64,000 nt of DNA from JACCVG01 sp963790245 (GCA_963790245.1 CAWBNP010000002.1:310001-374000), one strand, 5' to 3'. Counted from the first letter of the stretch, positions 34,114-42,091 are shown. Made by a program: numbers and translations. Notes: generated by a model from the sequence alone, not told the origin.

Positions 34114-35193
34114 GTGACTTCGCCCGCCCGATGGCCGCGCTGCTACGCGCTGGTCGACATGGACGCGTTCTACGTCAGCGTCGAATTGCTGCGGCGGCCG
34201 GAGCTGCGCGAGCTGCCGGTGGTCGTCGCCGGTTCGGGCCCCCGGGCGGTCGTCACGACCGCGAGCTACGAGGCGCGCCGCTTCGGGGTCCACTCGGCGA
34301 CGCCGGCGAGCCGAGCGCGGCGCCTCTGCCCGCAGGCTGTCTTCATCGCGCCCGACTTTGAGCACTACCGGACCGCGTCGGCCCGCGTGATGGAGCTACT
34401 CCGCGCTCACTTCGAGACAGTCGAGGTAGTGGGCCTCGACGAAGCCTATGTCGACCTGTCGGGCCTCGCGCGGCCACGGGCGTCGGTCAAACGAGCCCGG
34501 ACGGAGATCCTGTCGACCTGTGGCCTCAACTGCTCGGTGGGTATCGGGCCGAACAAGCTGATCGCGAAGATGGCGTCCGATCTCGAGAAGCCGAATGGGT
34601 TCGTGCTGCTCGACCAAGCGGCGGCGCGTGCACGGTTCGGAACGTTCGCGGCCGGAATCATCCCCGGCGTCGGGCCGAAGACCGTCGAGCGGCTCGCCAC
34701 GCTCGGGATCGAGACCGTCGCCCAGCTCGCCGACGCCGAGGAGGAACGGCTGGTCGACGCGTTCGGCCCGCGGCTCGGTCCCCACCTGCGGGCGCGCGGT
34801 CGACTCGAGGATCTCCGCGAGCTCGATACGGCGCGGTTACGAAAGTCGGAATCGCGTGAGACGACCTTCGACCGCGATCTCCGCGGTGTCGGCGCGCTCG
34901 ACGACCCGCTCTGTGATCTCGCCCGGCGGCTGTGCGAGGACATGGGCGCGCGCGGGGCGCGCGGCCAGACGATCGGAATCAAGGTCCGGCTCGATGACTT
35001 CTCGACGCACACCCGCGCACGAACGTTGCCCTCAGCCACGGCCGACTATGCCGTCGTGCTGAGCGTCGCCCGTGAGCTACTGCACGCCTTCGACCCGCCG
35101 CGACCGGTCCGGCTGCTCGGGGTGCGAATCGCCGGCCTCGATCAGCAGACGCCGACGCCAGAGACGACTCCGCAGCTGGAGCTCACGCTCTAG
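34114..35193 (+). CDS. dinB: DNA polymerase IV (Y-family)
   Basis: Translesion polymerase, 359 residues. The palm motif YALVDMDAFYVSVE carries the first catalytic Asp, and GLDEAYVDLSG carries the Asp-Glu pair. The thumb helix-hairpin-helix GIIPGVGPKTVERLATLGI and the little-finger domain with TFDRDLRGV follow. A clear C-terminal beta-clamp motif is not certain; the tail ends PETTPQLELTL, where QLELTL resembles QL(S/D)LF. GTG 34114 is chosen because the conserved domain starts there; the longer open frame overlaps the SDR gene. Confidence 0.93.
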   Translation: MTSPARWPRCYALVDMDAFYVSVELLRRPELRELPVVVAGSGPRAVVTTASYEARRFGVHSATPASRARRLCPQAVFIAPDFEHYRTASARVMELLRAHFETVEVVGLDEAYVDLSGLARPRASVKRARTEILSTCGLNCSVGIGPNKLIAKMASDLEKPNGFVLLDQAAARARFGTFAAGIIPGVGPKTVERLATLGIETVAQLADAEEERLVDAFGPRLGPHLRARGRLEDLRELDTARLRKSESRETTFDRDLRGVGALDDPLCDLARRLCEDMGARGARGQTIGIKVRLDDFSTHTRARTLPSATADYAVVLSVARELLHAFDPPRPVRLLGVRIAGLDQQTPTPETTPQLELTL

Positions 35194-35213
35194 TTGTGGC
35201 CTGCCCGCCGTGG

Positions 35214-36248
35214 TCAACGGCTGGACCAGACCTTCTGGACGCCCTCGACCTTGAGCTTCGCGGCCGCCGCAGTCGTCAGATCCCACTCGCGGCCCTTGAT
35301 GAATGGCCCGCGGTCGATCACCGGGACCGTGATCGACCGGCCCTTGCGCTGGAAAGTGACCTTCTTCCCGCAGGCGATCTTCTTGTGGGCGACGCCGACC
35401 GTCTTGCGCTCGAGCGTCTTGCCACAGGCGGTTTGCCGACCATAGAATCCCGGACCATAGATTGAGGTAACCGACTCGCGAAACGCCGTCACCGGCGCAG
35501 CCTCGCGCTCGCCGAGGTTGCGCTTGTCGCCCTCGAAGCTCGCGCGCAGCTTGTAGGAGCCGACCCGCTGAGGTCTCCAGCTGACCTCGAACGGGTCGCC
35601 GGCGTCTACCTTCTCGACTTTCTTCCAGTCCCCCTTGCGGCGGGCCTCTACGAGGATCCGGCGTCCGTTGCCGCCCGGCAGCAGCTCACCCGAGGCATCG
35701 ACTTTGCGCCCGGTCAGCGTCGCGGGCTCGACCTCGAAGCCCAGCGTCGGTTTGACCTCGACGTCGACCTTGTCGGTCTTGAGGTCCCCGTTGCGATCGA
35801 GCGCTCGGTAGTGGCCGGTATGCGCGGGGCGGTGACGGACCACGTAGCGGCCTTCCTTGTCGGTCCGCGCCTTCGTGATCGTCTTCGGCTTCTCGCCACG
35901 CGCCTTGTATTCGACCTTGATCAGCTTGTCGCGCTTCCGAGAGGAGTGGCGGCCGGTCAGCTTCACGCGGTCGCCGAAGCGGAGGGTCTCCTCCGTGCGC
36001 CGCAACAACGACAACGATGCCGGCTCGCCGGCCGTCTCGGGGCGCCCCTCGCGACCGCGTGGCCGTGGAGAGCTCGGGCCAGGGGCGACCGGCGGCGCGG
36101 GCGTGGTTGTCGTGGCCCGGGTTGTCGTCGTGGCGGGACCGGTGGTCGTGGGAGCCGGTGCGGTTGTCGTGAACTGCCCTCCCGGCGTGGGCATTTGGGC
36201 CATCGCCCCTGCTGATGCCGCGAGCGGCAGCAGGAAGCCGCTGACCAC
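35214..36248 (-). CDS. Secreted RlpA-like double-psi beta-barrel protein
   Basis: About 344 residues. A signal-peptide-like segment (GFLLPLAASAGAMA) is followed by a Thr/Pro-rich linker with TTTT runs (about residues 27-52). Two beta-sandwich-like regions then lead to the C-terminal DPBB domain (about 260-344) with SIYGPGFYGRQTACG, TVPVIDRGPF and WDLTTAAAAKL, as in RlpA lytic transglycosylases and related cell-wall hydrolases. The catalytic-type Asp is in the VIDRGPF segment. The start is uncertain: GTG 36248 gives a signal peptide without positive charge, while in-frame non-ATG codons upstream would add Arg and Lys. A c-di-AMP riboswitch lies upstream. Confidence 0.85.
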   Translation of the reverse strand: MVSGFLLPLAASAGAMAQMPTPGGQFTTTAPAPTTTGPATTTTRATTTTPAPPVAPGPSSPRPRGREGRPETAGEPASLSLLRRTEETLRFGDRVKLTGRHSSRKRDKLIKVEYKARGEKPKTITKARTDKEGRYVVRHRPAHTGHYRALDRNGDLKTDKVDVEVKPTLGFEVEPATLTGRKVDASGELLPGGNGRRILVEARRKGDWKKVEKVDAGDPFEVSWRPQRVGSYKLRASFEGDKRNLGEREAAPVTAFRESVTSIYGPGFYGRQTACGKTLERKTVGVAHKKIACGKKVTFQRKGRSITVPVIDRGPFIKGREWDLTTAAAAKLKVEGVQKVWSSR

Positions 36249-36289
36249 GGCCTTGTATATGCGGGTGCTCGTAATGATCTGTGACTGAC

Positions 36290-36425
36290 CGGTTCGCGCC
36301 TACGGGGTTAGCTGTCGGGATCGCGCCGTGCGCTACAGCCGGATGACCGGCCGATTCGCCCCACCACTTCGACAGAAGTGGACTGGTTCCCCCGTCCCCC
36401 GCCGCAGGCGGAGGTTCGGCAGGCT
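36290..36425 (-). promoter_or_regulatory. Cyclic di-AMP riboswitch (ydaO-yuaA type) upstream of rlpA-like gene
   Basis: In the 313-base gap 36249-36561 the minus-strand RNA contains the conserved 3' block CCGACAGCTAACCCCGTAGG (near 36319-36299), a GGGGGAACCAG loop element (36394-36384) and GGGGCGAATC (36362-36353). A stem CCACTTC-TGTC-GAAGTGG lies between them (36381-36364), and the 5' block GCCGAACCTCCGCC is near 36420. These are hallmark elements of the ydaO class, which senses c-di-AMP and commonly turns off cell-wall hydrolase and K+ transport genes in Gram-positives. The distance to the start codon (about 40 bases) leaves room for a ribosome-site switch. Confidence 0.88.
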
Positions 36426-36561
36426 GGTTACATAACTCGCCCGGGGAAGCTACCAGCCCCCGCGGATGCTTCATATGATCTCGGTCGCGCCCGGCTGCGC
36501 GCCGCTCGCCGGTGATCCCTACCCTGAGATGCGTGGGGCGCTGCCAGGATGAGTTGAGCCG

Positions 36562-37014
36562 ATGAAGGACCGGGTGGTTCACGCCGCACGTGAGCGCGGC
36601 ATCGAGCTCGACGTACGCCACCTCGAGGGCTCGCCCAAGACGGCCGACGACGTAGCGACCGCGCTCGGGTGCTCCTGCTCGGAGATCGTCCGCTCGGTCG
36701 TCTTCGTCGCCGACGGAGAGCCCGTACTCTGCGTCATCGGGGAACTTGACCAGATCGACCCGGGGCTCGTCTGCGAGGCGCTTGACTGCGCCGAGGCCCG
36801 GCCGGCGAGTTCGGACGAGGCACGCGCGGCAACCGGCTTCCCGGCCGGCTGCGTCCCGCCGCTCGCTCACGACGTGCGGCTCGTCGTCGACGCCGCCGTC
36901 GCCGAGAAGCAGCTGGTCTATGCCGCCGGGGGCGATGGGCGCACGCGCGTGGCGGTCTGCCCGCTCGACCTGCTGGCCTCGGTCGACTCGCTGGTCGCGC
37001 CGATCGCCGCCTGA
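36562..37014 (+). CDS. YbaK/EbsC-family aminoacyl-tRNA deacylase
   Basis: 150-residue single-domain protein of the INS/YbaK superfamily, which hydrolyses mischarged tRNAs such as Cys-tRNA(Pro) or Ala-tRNA(Pro). Segments RHLEGSPKTADDVATALGC, IVRSVVFVADGEPVLCVIGE and TGFPAGCVPPLAH match the fold; the Lys expected in the substrate pocket is in the GSPKTAD region. A related INS domain is present inside ProRS (42737-44434), so editing could occur both in cis and in trans. ATG at 36562; 25 bases before nadE. Confidence 0.85.
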   Translation: MKDRVVHAARERGIELDVRHLEGSPKTADDVATALGCSCSEIVRSVVFVADGEPVLCVIGELDQIDPGLVCEALDCAEARPASSDEARAATGFPAGCVPPLAHDVRLVVDAAVAEKQLVYAAGGDGRTRVAVCPLDLLASVDSLVAPIAA

Positions 37015-37039
37015 TCCGGCCGCCATTCATACTGGCCTG

Positions 37040-38662
37040 ATGGACCCGCTCCGGGTGGCACTGGCGCAGTTCAACGCCGTCGTCGGCGACCTCTCGGGCA
37101 ACGCTGCTCGGATCGCCGACTGGTCCGAGCGCGCGCGGTCCCACGGTGCCTCCCTGGTGGTTTTCCCGGAGCTCGCCCTGAGCGGCTATCCCCCGGAGGA
37201 TCTCGTCCTGAAGGCCGACTTCCTCGCGGCGGTCGACCGCCAACTCGCCGAGCTGGCGAGCTCGATCGCCGGGATTGCGGTTCTGGTCGGCTTCCCCGAG
37301 CGACGCGGTGAGCGGCTGGCGAACTCCGCCGCGCTGATCCGGGATGGAGAGGTCGAAGCGGTCTACCGCAAGCACCGGCTGCCCAACTACGGCGTCTTCG
37401 ACGAGCGCCGCTACTTCAATCCGGGGACCGACCCGCTCGTCTTCGCCATCAACGGCCGTCAGATCGGCGTGACGATCTGCGAGGACGAGTGGTTCCCGGA
37501 CGGACCCGGGCAGCGCGCGGCAGAGGCCGGCGCGGAGCTGATCGTCAACCTCTCCGCATCCCCCTTCCACGCCGGCAAGGGGCTCCTGCGCGAGCAGGAG
37601 GTCCTGGCGGCGAGGGCTTCTGAGTACGGCGCGCCCGTGTTGCTGTGCAACCTCGTCGGCGGCCAGGACGAGCTCGTCTTCGACGGGGCCAGCCTCGGCG
37701 CCGACCCCGACGGGACGATCGTCGTCCGCGGCCCCCAGTTCGCTGAGGAGCTGCTGCTCGTCGAGCTAGCCGAAGGTCGGCTTGACGGACCACTCCACGA
37801 CGCGCTGGGGCGCGAGGCCGAGGCCTACGCAGCGCTCGAGCTCGGGCTTGGCGACTATGTCGCCAAAAACGGCTTCAACGGAGCGCTGATCGCTCTCTCC
37901 GGCGGCATCGACTCGGCGCTCGTAGCGTTGATCGCCGTCGATGCGCTCGGTCCGGAGCGGGTTCGCTTCGTGACCATGCCCTCGCGTCACTCCTCGGAGG
38001 GCACGCGCGCCGACGCGCACGCGATCGCCTCCAACCTGGGAGTCGCAATCGATGAGCTGGCGATCGAGGGCGCGTTCGTCGCCTTCGAGACGACGCTCGC
38101 CGCGCAATTCGACGGGCGAGAGCCCGACGCGACCGAGGAGAACCTCCAGGCGCGGATCCGCGGGACGCTGATGATGGCTCTGTCCAACAAGTTCGGGCAG
38201 CTCGTCGTGACGACCGGGAACAAATCGGAGATGTCGGTCGGGTACGCCACGCTCTACGGCGACATGGCGGGCGGGTTCGCCGTCATCAAGGACGTCTTCA
38301 AAGGGGACGTCTACCGTCTTGTCATCGACCGCAACCGCCGAGCGGGGCGCGAGCTGATTCCCGCGTCCGTGATCGACCGCGCGCCATCCGCCGAGCTGCG
38401 CCCCGATCAGACCGACCAGGACTCGCTGCCCGCCTACGACGTCCTCGACGCGATTCTCGAGGGCTATGTCGAGCGTGACCTCGGCGTCGACGAGTTGGCC
38501 GCCGGCGGGTTTCCGCGCGCGGTGGTCGAGCACGTCATCCGGCTGGTCGACCTGGCCGAGTACAAGCGTCGCCAGGCGCCGCCCGGGATCCGCATCTCGA
38601 CCAAGGCCTTCGGCCGCGATCGGAGGATGCCGATCACGAACCGTTTTCGCAGCCGGCGCTAA
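37040..38662 (+). CDS. nadE: Glutamine-dependent NAD+ synthetase
   Basis: Final step of NAD biosynthesis, amidating nicotinate adenine dinucleotide with glutamine-derived ammonia. The 540-residue two-domain form has an N-terminal nitrilase glutaminase with the E-K-C triad in FPELALSGYPPEDL, YRKHRLPNYGVFDERR and VTICEDEWF. The C-terminal ATP-pyrophosphatase domain has ALSGGIDSALV and TGNKSEMSVGYATLYGD. ATG 37040 is the natural start; an upstream in-frame ATG overlaps the YbaK gene. The stop overlaps the convergent thioesterase stop by 4 bases. Confidence 0.95.
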   Translation: MDPLRVALAQFNAVVGDLSGNAARIADWSERARSHGASLVVFPELALSGYPPEDLVLKADFLAAVDRQLAELASSIAGIAVLVGFPERRGERLANSAALIRDGEVEAVYRKHRLPNYGVFDERRYFNPGTDPLVFAINGRQIGVTICEDEWFPDGPGQRAAEAGAELIVNLSASPFHAGKGLLREQEVLAARASEYGAPVLLCNLVGGQDELVFDGASLGADPDGTIVVRGPQFAEELLLVELAEGRLDGPLHDALGREAEAYAALELGLGDYVAKNGFNGALIALSGGIDSALVALIAVDALGPERVRFVTMPSRHSSEGTRADAHAIASNLGVAIDELAIEGAFVAFETTLAAQFDGREPDATEENLQARIRGTLMMALSNKFGQLVVTTGNKSEMSVGYATLYGDMAGGFAVIKDVFKGDVYRLVIDRNRRAGRELIPASVIDRAPSAELRPDQTDQDSLPAYDVLDAILEGYVERDLGVDELAAGGFPRAVVEHVIRLVDLAEYKRRQAPPGIRISTKAFGRDRRMPITNRFRSRR

Positions 38663-39087
38663 CTCGTTGCAGCGGCGCGGCCGGGTAGCGCCCGCACGGC
38701 GATCGTCATTCGCGTGACCGCGCAAAGCTGCCCGTCGTCGTCGGTGAACTCGACCTCCCAGACCCAGCTGGTGCGCCCGCGGTGGATCGCGCGCGCCGTG
38801 GCAAGCACCCAGCCCGACATGATCGGACGCAGGAAGCTCGTCTGATTGGACTGACCGAGCGCCATTTTGCCGTCGCCGAACACCGCCTCGAAGGTCGCCA
38901 TCGACGTCAACCCCTCCGCCATTGCGGCGTAGGCACCCCCGTGAACGACCCCCATCGGCTGGCGCACGCGGTCTGTGACCTCGAAACGGCCGACCGCTGA
39001 GTCCGGACCGCTCTCCAGCGTCTCGAAACCCAGCACGCCCGGGAGCGTCAGCGCAAGATCTATGGTGCGGCGTGGATCGTCAGACAC
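38659..39087 (-). CDS. PaaI-type hotdog thioesterase
   Basis: 142 residues. Core motif GVVHGGAYAAMAEGLTSMA is the 4HBT/PaaI active-site helix with the conserved HGG and Glu/Asp-like position; FLRPIMSGWVLATARAIHRGR and VWEVEFTDDDGQLCAVTRMT follow. It hydrolyses acyl- or aryl-CoA thioesters; substrate unknown. Divergent from the HTH-RskA gene across 24 bases. Confidence 0.88.
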   Translation of the reverse strand: MSDDPRRTIDLALTLPGVLGFETLESGPDSAVGRFEVTDRVRQPMGVVHGGAYAAMAEGLTSMATFEAVFGDGKMALGQSNQTSFLRPIMSGWVLATARAIHRGRTSWVWEVEFTDDDGQLCAVTRMTIAVRALPGRAAATS

Positions 39088-39111
39088 GCGCGGCAGGTTA
39101 CCCTTCGCGCC

Positions 39112-40152
39112 GTGCCGACTCTCGATTCACTTTCCGATGAGCGCCGCGCGATAATCGAGCTGGTCATTCGCCGCGGCAAGAGCTACGCGGAGATCTCTGA
39201 CCTCCTGACCCTGCCCGAGGATCGCGTCCGCGCCTACGCCCGGGAAAGCCTGACGGAGCTCGCGCCGCGAACCGCCGAGCGCGTCGAGTCCAGCTGGCGC
39301 GGCCAGATCGCCGATTACCTGCTGCGGCAGCAGAGCGGCCCCGAGGCGCTCGCTACCCGGGGCCACCTCAAGAGCTCGGCCGCCGCGCGGACCTGGGCGC
39401 TGTCGCTCGCCGACTCGCTGGCCGACCTCTATCCCGACGACGTCCAGCCCGACATCCCGGAAGCGGGCGCTCCGCAGGCAACCGCCGCGCTGAAGTCCCG
39501 CCTGTCCTCACGGTCCTGGAGGCCTGCTCACCCGGCCGGGACTCTGTCCCGGAGCGCGGAGGCGATGCTCGTGCGTCGCCGGATCATCGGGGCCGTGGCG
39601 GCCACCGTCGCAATCGCCCTGGTTGCTTTCGGGTTCGGCAAGATCCTCGGAGAGGAGGAGGCTCCGCCGGTCGCCGGCACCGAAACCGAGCCCGCCGCCG
39701 AGATCATCCCGCTGGGTGCCGTCGAGCTTCGGCCGCTCGAGGGCGAGCAGGGCATCGGGCTCGTGACGCTCTTCTCTCAGGCGGGTGCCCCGGGCATCGT
39801 CATCGAGGCCGCGGATCTCGAGCCGACCGATAAGGCGCAGGCCTACCAGGTCTGGCTCTACAACTCCGATAAGGACGCGGTCGGAATCGGCGCCGCCCAG
39901 ACCGACGAGCAGGGTCGCCTGGCGGCGAGCGGAGCTCTGCCGACCGACTTCGTCAACTACAAGTTCATCGACGTCTCGCGCGAGCCGATCGACGACGACG
40001 ACGCGCATTCCGGCGAGTCGGTGCTGCGGGCCAAGGTCGCCGACATCCAGACGGCCGACGAGCTCTCGGGCAGCGCCGCAGAAGGTGGCGCACCGCCCGC
40101 GGAAGGGGGCTCCGCCCCCGCGCCGCAGGAAACCGCCCCGCCGGCCCCCTAG
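39112..40152 (+). CDS. Membrane protein with sigma-region-4-like HTH and RskA-like anti-sigma domain
   Basis: 346 residues. Residues 7-50 read as a sigma region 4-type HTH (LSDERRAIIELVIRRGKSYAEISDLL...RVRAYARESL). A helical region runs to about 155, followed by one transmembrane helix (about 158-178, GAVAATVAIALVAFGFG). An outside domain (about 200-315) shares features with the C-terminal RskA/anti-sigma K domain (QAYQVWLYNSDKD, AAGALPTDF-like SGALPTDFV). The tail is Pro/Ala/Gly rich. GTG start at 39112. It could be a one-component transmembrane regulator. The normal RskA has an N-terminal anti-sigma zinc domain rather than an HTH, so this layout is unusual. Confidence 0.75.
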   Translation: MPTLDSLSDERRAIIELVIRRGKSYAEISDLLTLPEDRVRAYARESLTELAPRTAERVESSWRGQIADYLLRQQSGPEALATRGHLKSSAAARTWALSLADSLADLYPDDVQPDIPEAGAPQATAALKSRLSSRSWRPAHPAGTLSRSAEAMLVRRRIIGAVAATVAIALVAFGFGKILGEEEAPPVAGTETEPAAEIIPLGAVELRPLEGEQGIGLVTLFSQAGAPGIVIEAADLEPTDKAQAYQVWLYNSDKDAVGIGAAQTDEQGRLAASGALPTDFVNYKFIDVSREPIDDDDAHSGESVLRAKVADIQTADELSGSAAEGGAPPAEGGSAPAPQETAPPAP

Positions 40153-40601
40153 GCCTGCGTCGCCTCCCGAGCGCAGATCCGCTCGAGGCCCTCGAGCGCT
40201 TCGTCGAGCTGATCGACGATCGCGCGCTTCAGCATGAAACCCCCGAAACGCGAGAGCCCACGCGGCTTGCGCAGCGCACTGAGGGTAACCCGCGTACGCT
40301 GACCGTCACCCTCGAGATCGATCCTCGTCTCGGCCTTCGCGAGGATTCGCTCGAACGGCGTCTCTGAGAGCTCCTGAGCCCACGCCCGCCCATTCGGAGG
40401 CGTCTCCTCCAGAAGCGTGAAATCCGCCCGCACGGGACGGCCCCGCTCGGTCTGGAGCACTTCGGTCCAGCCCGAGCTGTTGACGTCCTCGACTCTTGTG
40501 ACACGCGGCCACCAGCGCGGCAGGTGGTGGGCGTCGGAGACGACCGCCCAGATCGTCTCGCCGCTCGCGTCGATCGTGCGCGAGCGCGCTACCCGCGCCA
40601 T
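40149..40601 (-). CDS. SRPBCC-family protein
   Basis: 150 residues of the START-like fold. Typical opening is ARSRTIDASGETIWAVVSDAHHLPRWWPRVTRVE, where W-x-x-V-x-D and PRWWP are family features; the C-terminal helix VDQLDEALEGLERIC closes the pocket. It probably binds a hydrophobic ligand or acts as a cyclase/aromatase-type protein; no specific function. Ends on the terminal bases of the HTH-RskA gene (4-base convergent overlap) and lies 10 bases downstream of the MerR gene, so likely in its operon. Confidence 0.82.
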   Translation of the reverse strand: MARVARSRTIDASGETIWAVVSDAHHLPRWWPRVTRVEDVNSSGWTEVLQTERGRPVRADFTLLEETPPNGRAWAQELSETPFERILAKAETRIDLEGDGQRTRVTLSALRKPRGLSRFGGFMLKRAIVDQLDEALEGLERICAREATQA

Positions 40602-40611
40602 GGTGCTGGCC

Positions 40612-41364
40612 TCAACCCGTGATCTCGCGCAGGTCGCGCACGAGCAGCAAGTGCTTCAGGTGGGATGTGATCGCCGCCAGGTTCTCGAGCGCCTCGACCG
40701 CCTCCTTGCGGCGGTCCGCATTGCGCGATCGCAGCGCCGGGGCGAGGATTTGCTCGAGCAGGTTGGCTTCGCGATCTGCCGAGGTGCGGAACACGCGCAG
40801 GTTGCGCCCCCCCACTCCGAAGCGCGCGAGTTCACAGACCGCCCGGATGATCTCCCGCTCGGTATCGTCGTAAAGGGTGTCGCCGTCGCGTTTCTCGCCC
40901 TTGACGACCCCGAAGTCCTCGAGCTCGGCGACCAGCGACGCCTCGGCACCGGTCTCCTCGAGCACGTCGGCGAGCTTGTAGAGGGCGCCGCCGCCCTTGA
41001 CCTTGACCGTCGCCCTGCGCAGCGGACGAGGATCCGAGCTGGCGGCGGCGATGTCGGCCTCGCTACGGCCCGCAGCAAGCTCCTGGCGGATCACGCGCAG
41101 GGGAAGGAACTCGTCGCGCTGGAGTCGGAGGATCGTACGCAGCCGGGTCACGTCGCCGCCTGAGTAGAGCCTGTAGCCACCGGCCGTGCGGCGCGGCGAG
41201 AGGAGCTTCTGATCCTCGAGGTAGCGGATCTTCGAGATCGAGATGTCCGGGAACTCCCGCTCGAGCTGTTTGCACACCGCGCCGATCGTGAGCGACTTCG
41301 GCGGCCGGGCGGGCGGGACGCCCTCCGGGGTGGTCTGCTCGGCGTCCAGTACGGGCTCGGTCAC
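40612..41364 (-). CDS. MerR-family regulator, FtsR-like
   Basis: 250 residues. The N-terminal winged HTH (about 25-95) has LTIGAVCKQLEREFPDISISKIRYLEDQKLLSPRRTAGGYRLY, matching MerR DNA-binding with an unusually long first helix. The C-terminal part is mostly helical with an ELARFGVGGRNLRVFRTSADREANLLEQ segment. Adjacent to a GarA-like FHA gene, exactly as Rv1828 (FtsR) lies next to garA in mycobacteria; corynebacterial FtsR activates ftsZ. The function here is inferred by synteny. Separated from the FHA gene by three bases. Confidence 0.82.
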   Translation of the reverse strand: MTEPVLDAEQTTPEGVPPARPPKSLTIGAVCKQLEREFPDISISKIRYLEDQKLLSPRRTAGGYRLYSGGDVTRLRTILRLQRDEFLPLRVIRQELAAGRSEADIAAASSDPRPLRRATVKVKGGGALYKLADVLEETGAEASLVAELEDFGVVKGEKRDGDTLYDDTEREIIRAVCELARFGVGGRNLRVFRTSADREANLLEQILAPALRSRNADRRKEAVEALENLAAITSHLKHLLLVRDLREITG

Positions 41365-41367
41365 GGT

Positions 41368-41826
41368 TCAGCGCTCCAGATAGCTGAGCTTGTATTTGCC
41401 GATCTGTAGCTCGTCCCCATCGGCGAGCTTCCGCGACTCGATTCGCTGGCGGTTGACGTAGGTCCCGTTCAACGACCCGAGATCATCGATATAGACGCCG
41501 TCGCGCCGCAGGACCAGCAGCGCGTGGTTGCGCGAGACAGTTACGTCGTCCAGGAAGACCGCGGCCTCCGGGCTGCGCCCGATAGCCGTTCGCTCCCCGG
41601 CGACCGGGAAACTCTCGCCGGCCCGTCCACCGCCCGAGCGGATCACCAGAGTGGCGCCTTCCGGCGCGCCTGCGCCCAGGTCGACGGCGCGTAGCTCGCC
41701 GGTCTCGCCGATCTCATAGGAAGCCGTCGTGTCCTGACCCCCGCCGGCGCCGCCGAGGAAGGCGCCGCACTTCTGGCAGTAGTTGGCTCCCTCGCCGTTG
41801 ACGAAGTTGCACTCGGTGCAGTGCAT
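41368..41826 (-). CDS. FHA protein, GarA/OdhI-like with N-terminal zinc ribbon
   Basis: 152 residues. A zinc ribbon (Cys3, Cys6, Cys17, Cys20: HCTECNFVNGEGANYCQKCG) is followed by a Gly-rich linker. A DTTASYE segment with Thr33-Thr34 corresponds to the ETTS phospho-switch of GarA/OdhI. The FHA domain (about 75-150) has TAIGRSPEAAVFLDDVTVSRNHA and GSLNGTYVNRQRI. GarA/OdhI switch glutamate metabolism by inhibiting 2-oxoglutarate dehydrogenase when unphosphorylated; PknB/PknG phosphorylate the Thr. The zinc ribbon is not in mycobacterial GarA. Function by homology and context. Confidence 0.85.
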   Translation of the reverse strand: MHCTECNFVNGEGANYCQKCGAFLGGAGGGQDTTASYEIGETGELRAVDLGAGAPEGATLVIRSGGGRAGESFPVAGERTAIGRSPEAAVFLDDVTVSRNHALLVLRRDGVYIDDLGSLNGTYVNRQRIESRKLADGDELQIGKYKLSYLER

Positions 41827-41836
41827 GATCGCGCCC

Positions 41837-42091
41837 CTAGGACGCGCTCTCCTTCTGCCCGCGGCCGGACAGGATGTCGGTCAGCGCCTCCACGTCGGAG
41901 CCGGAAATCAGCGCCTCGCCCCCCTCGCGCTTGGCACGCAGCCGGTTGACGAGCTCGGCGCGCAGGATGTCGATCTTGCCGTGGAGGATGCGCCGCTCGT
42001 AGGAGACCTTGCGCTCCTGTTCTGTCAGCTCTTCGATCAACGCCTTGAGCTCTTGGTCGCTCAGCGCGCCGAGGTCCGGAAATGTCTCCAT
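41837..42091 (-). CDS. Small RsiG-like protein with a single c-di-GMP-binding motif
   Basis: 84 residues. The helical segment EQERKVSYERRILHGKIDIL has the spacing E26-x3-S30-x2-R33-x3-H37-x3-D41, matching the RsiG motif E(x)3S(x)2R(x)3Q(x)3D with Gln replaced by His. RsiG is the c-di-GMP-armed anti-sigma factor of WhiG in Streptomyces and has two such motifs; a Rubrobacter form with a single copy acts as a homodimer. The C-terminal tail is charged. It sits between pgsA and the FHA gene. No WhiG/FliA-type sigma is in this window, so the target is unknown. Confidence 0.7.
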   Translation of the reverse strand: METFPDLGALSDQELKALIEELTEQERKVSYERRILHGKIDILRAELVNRLRAKREGGEALISGSDVEALTDILSGRGQKESAS

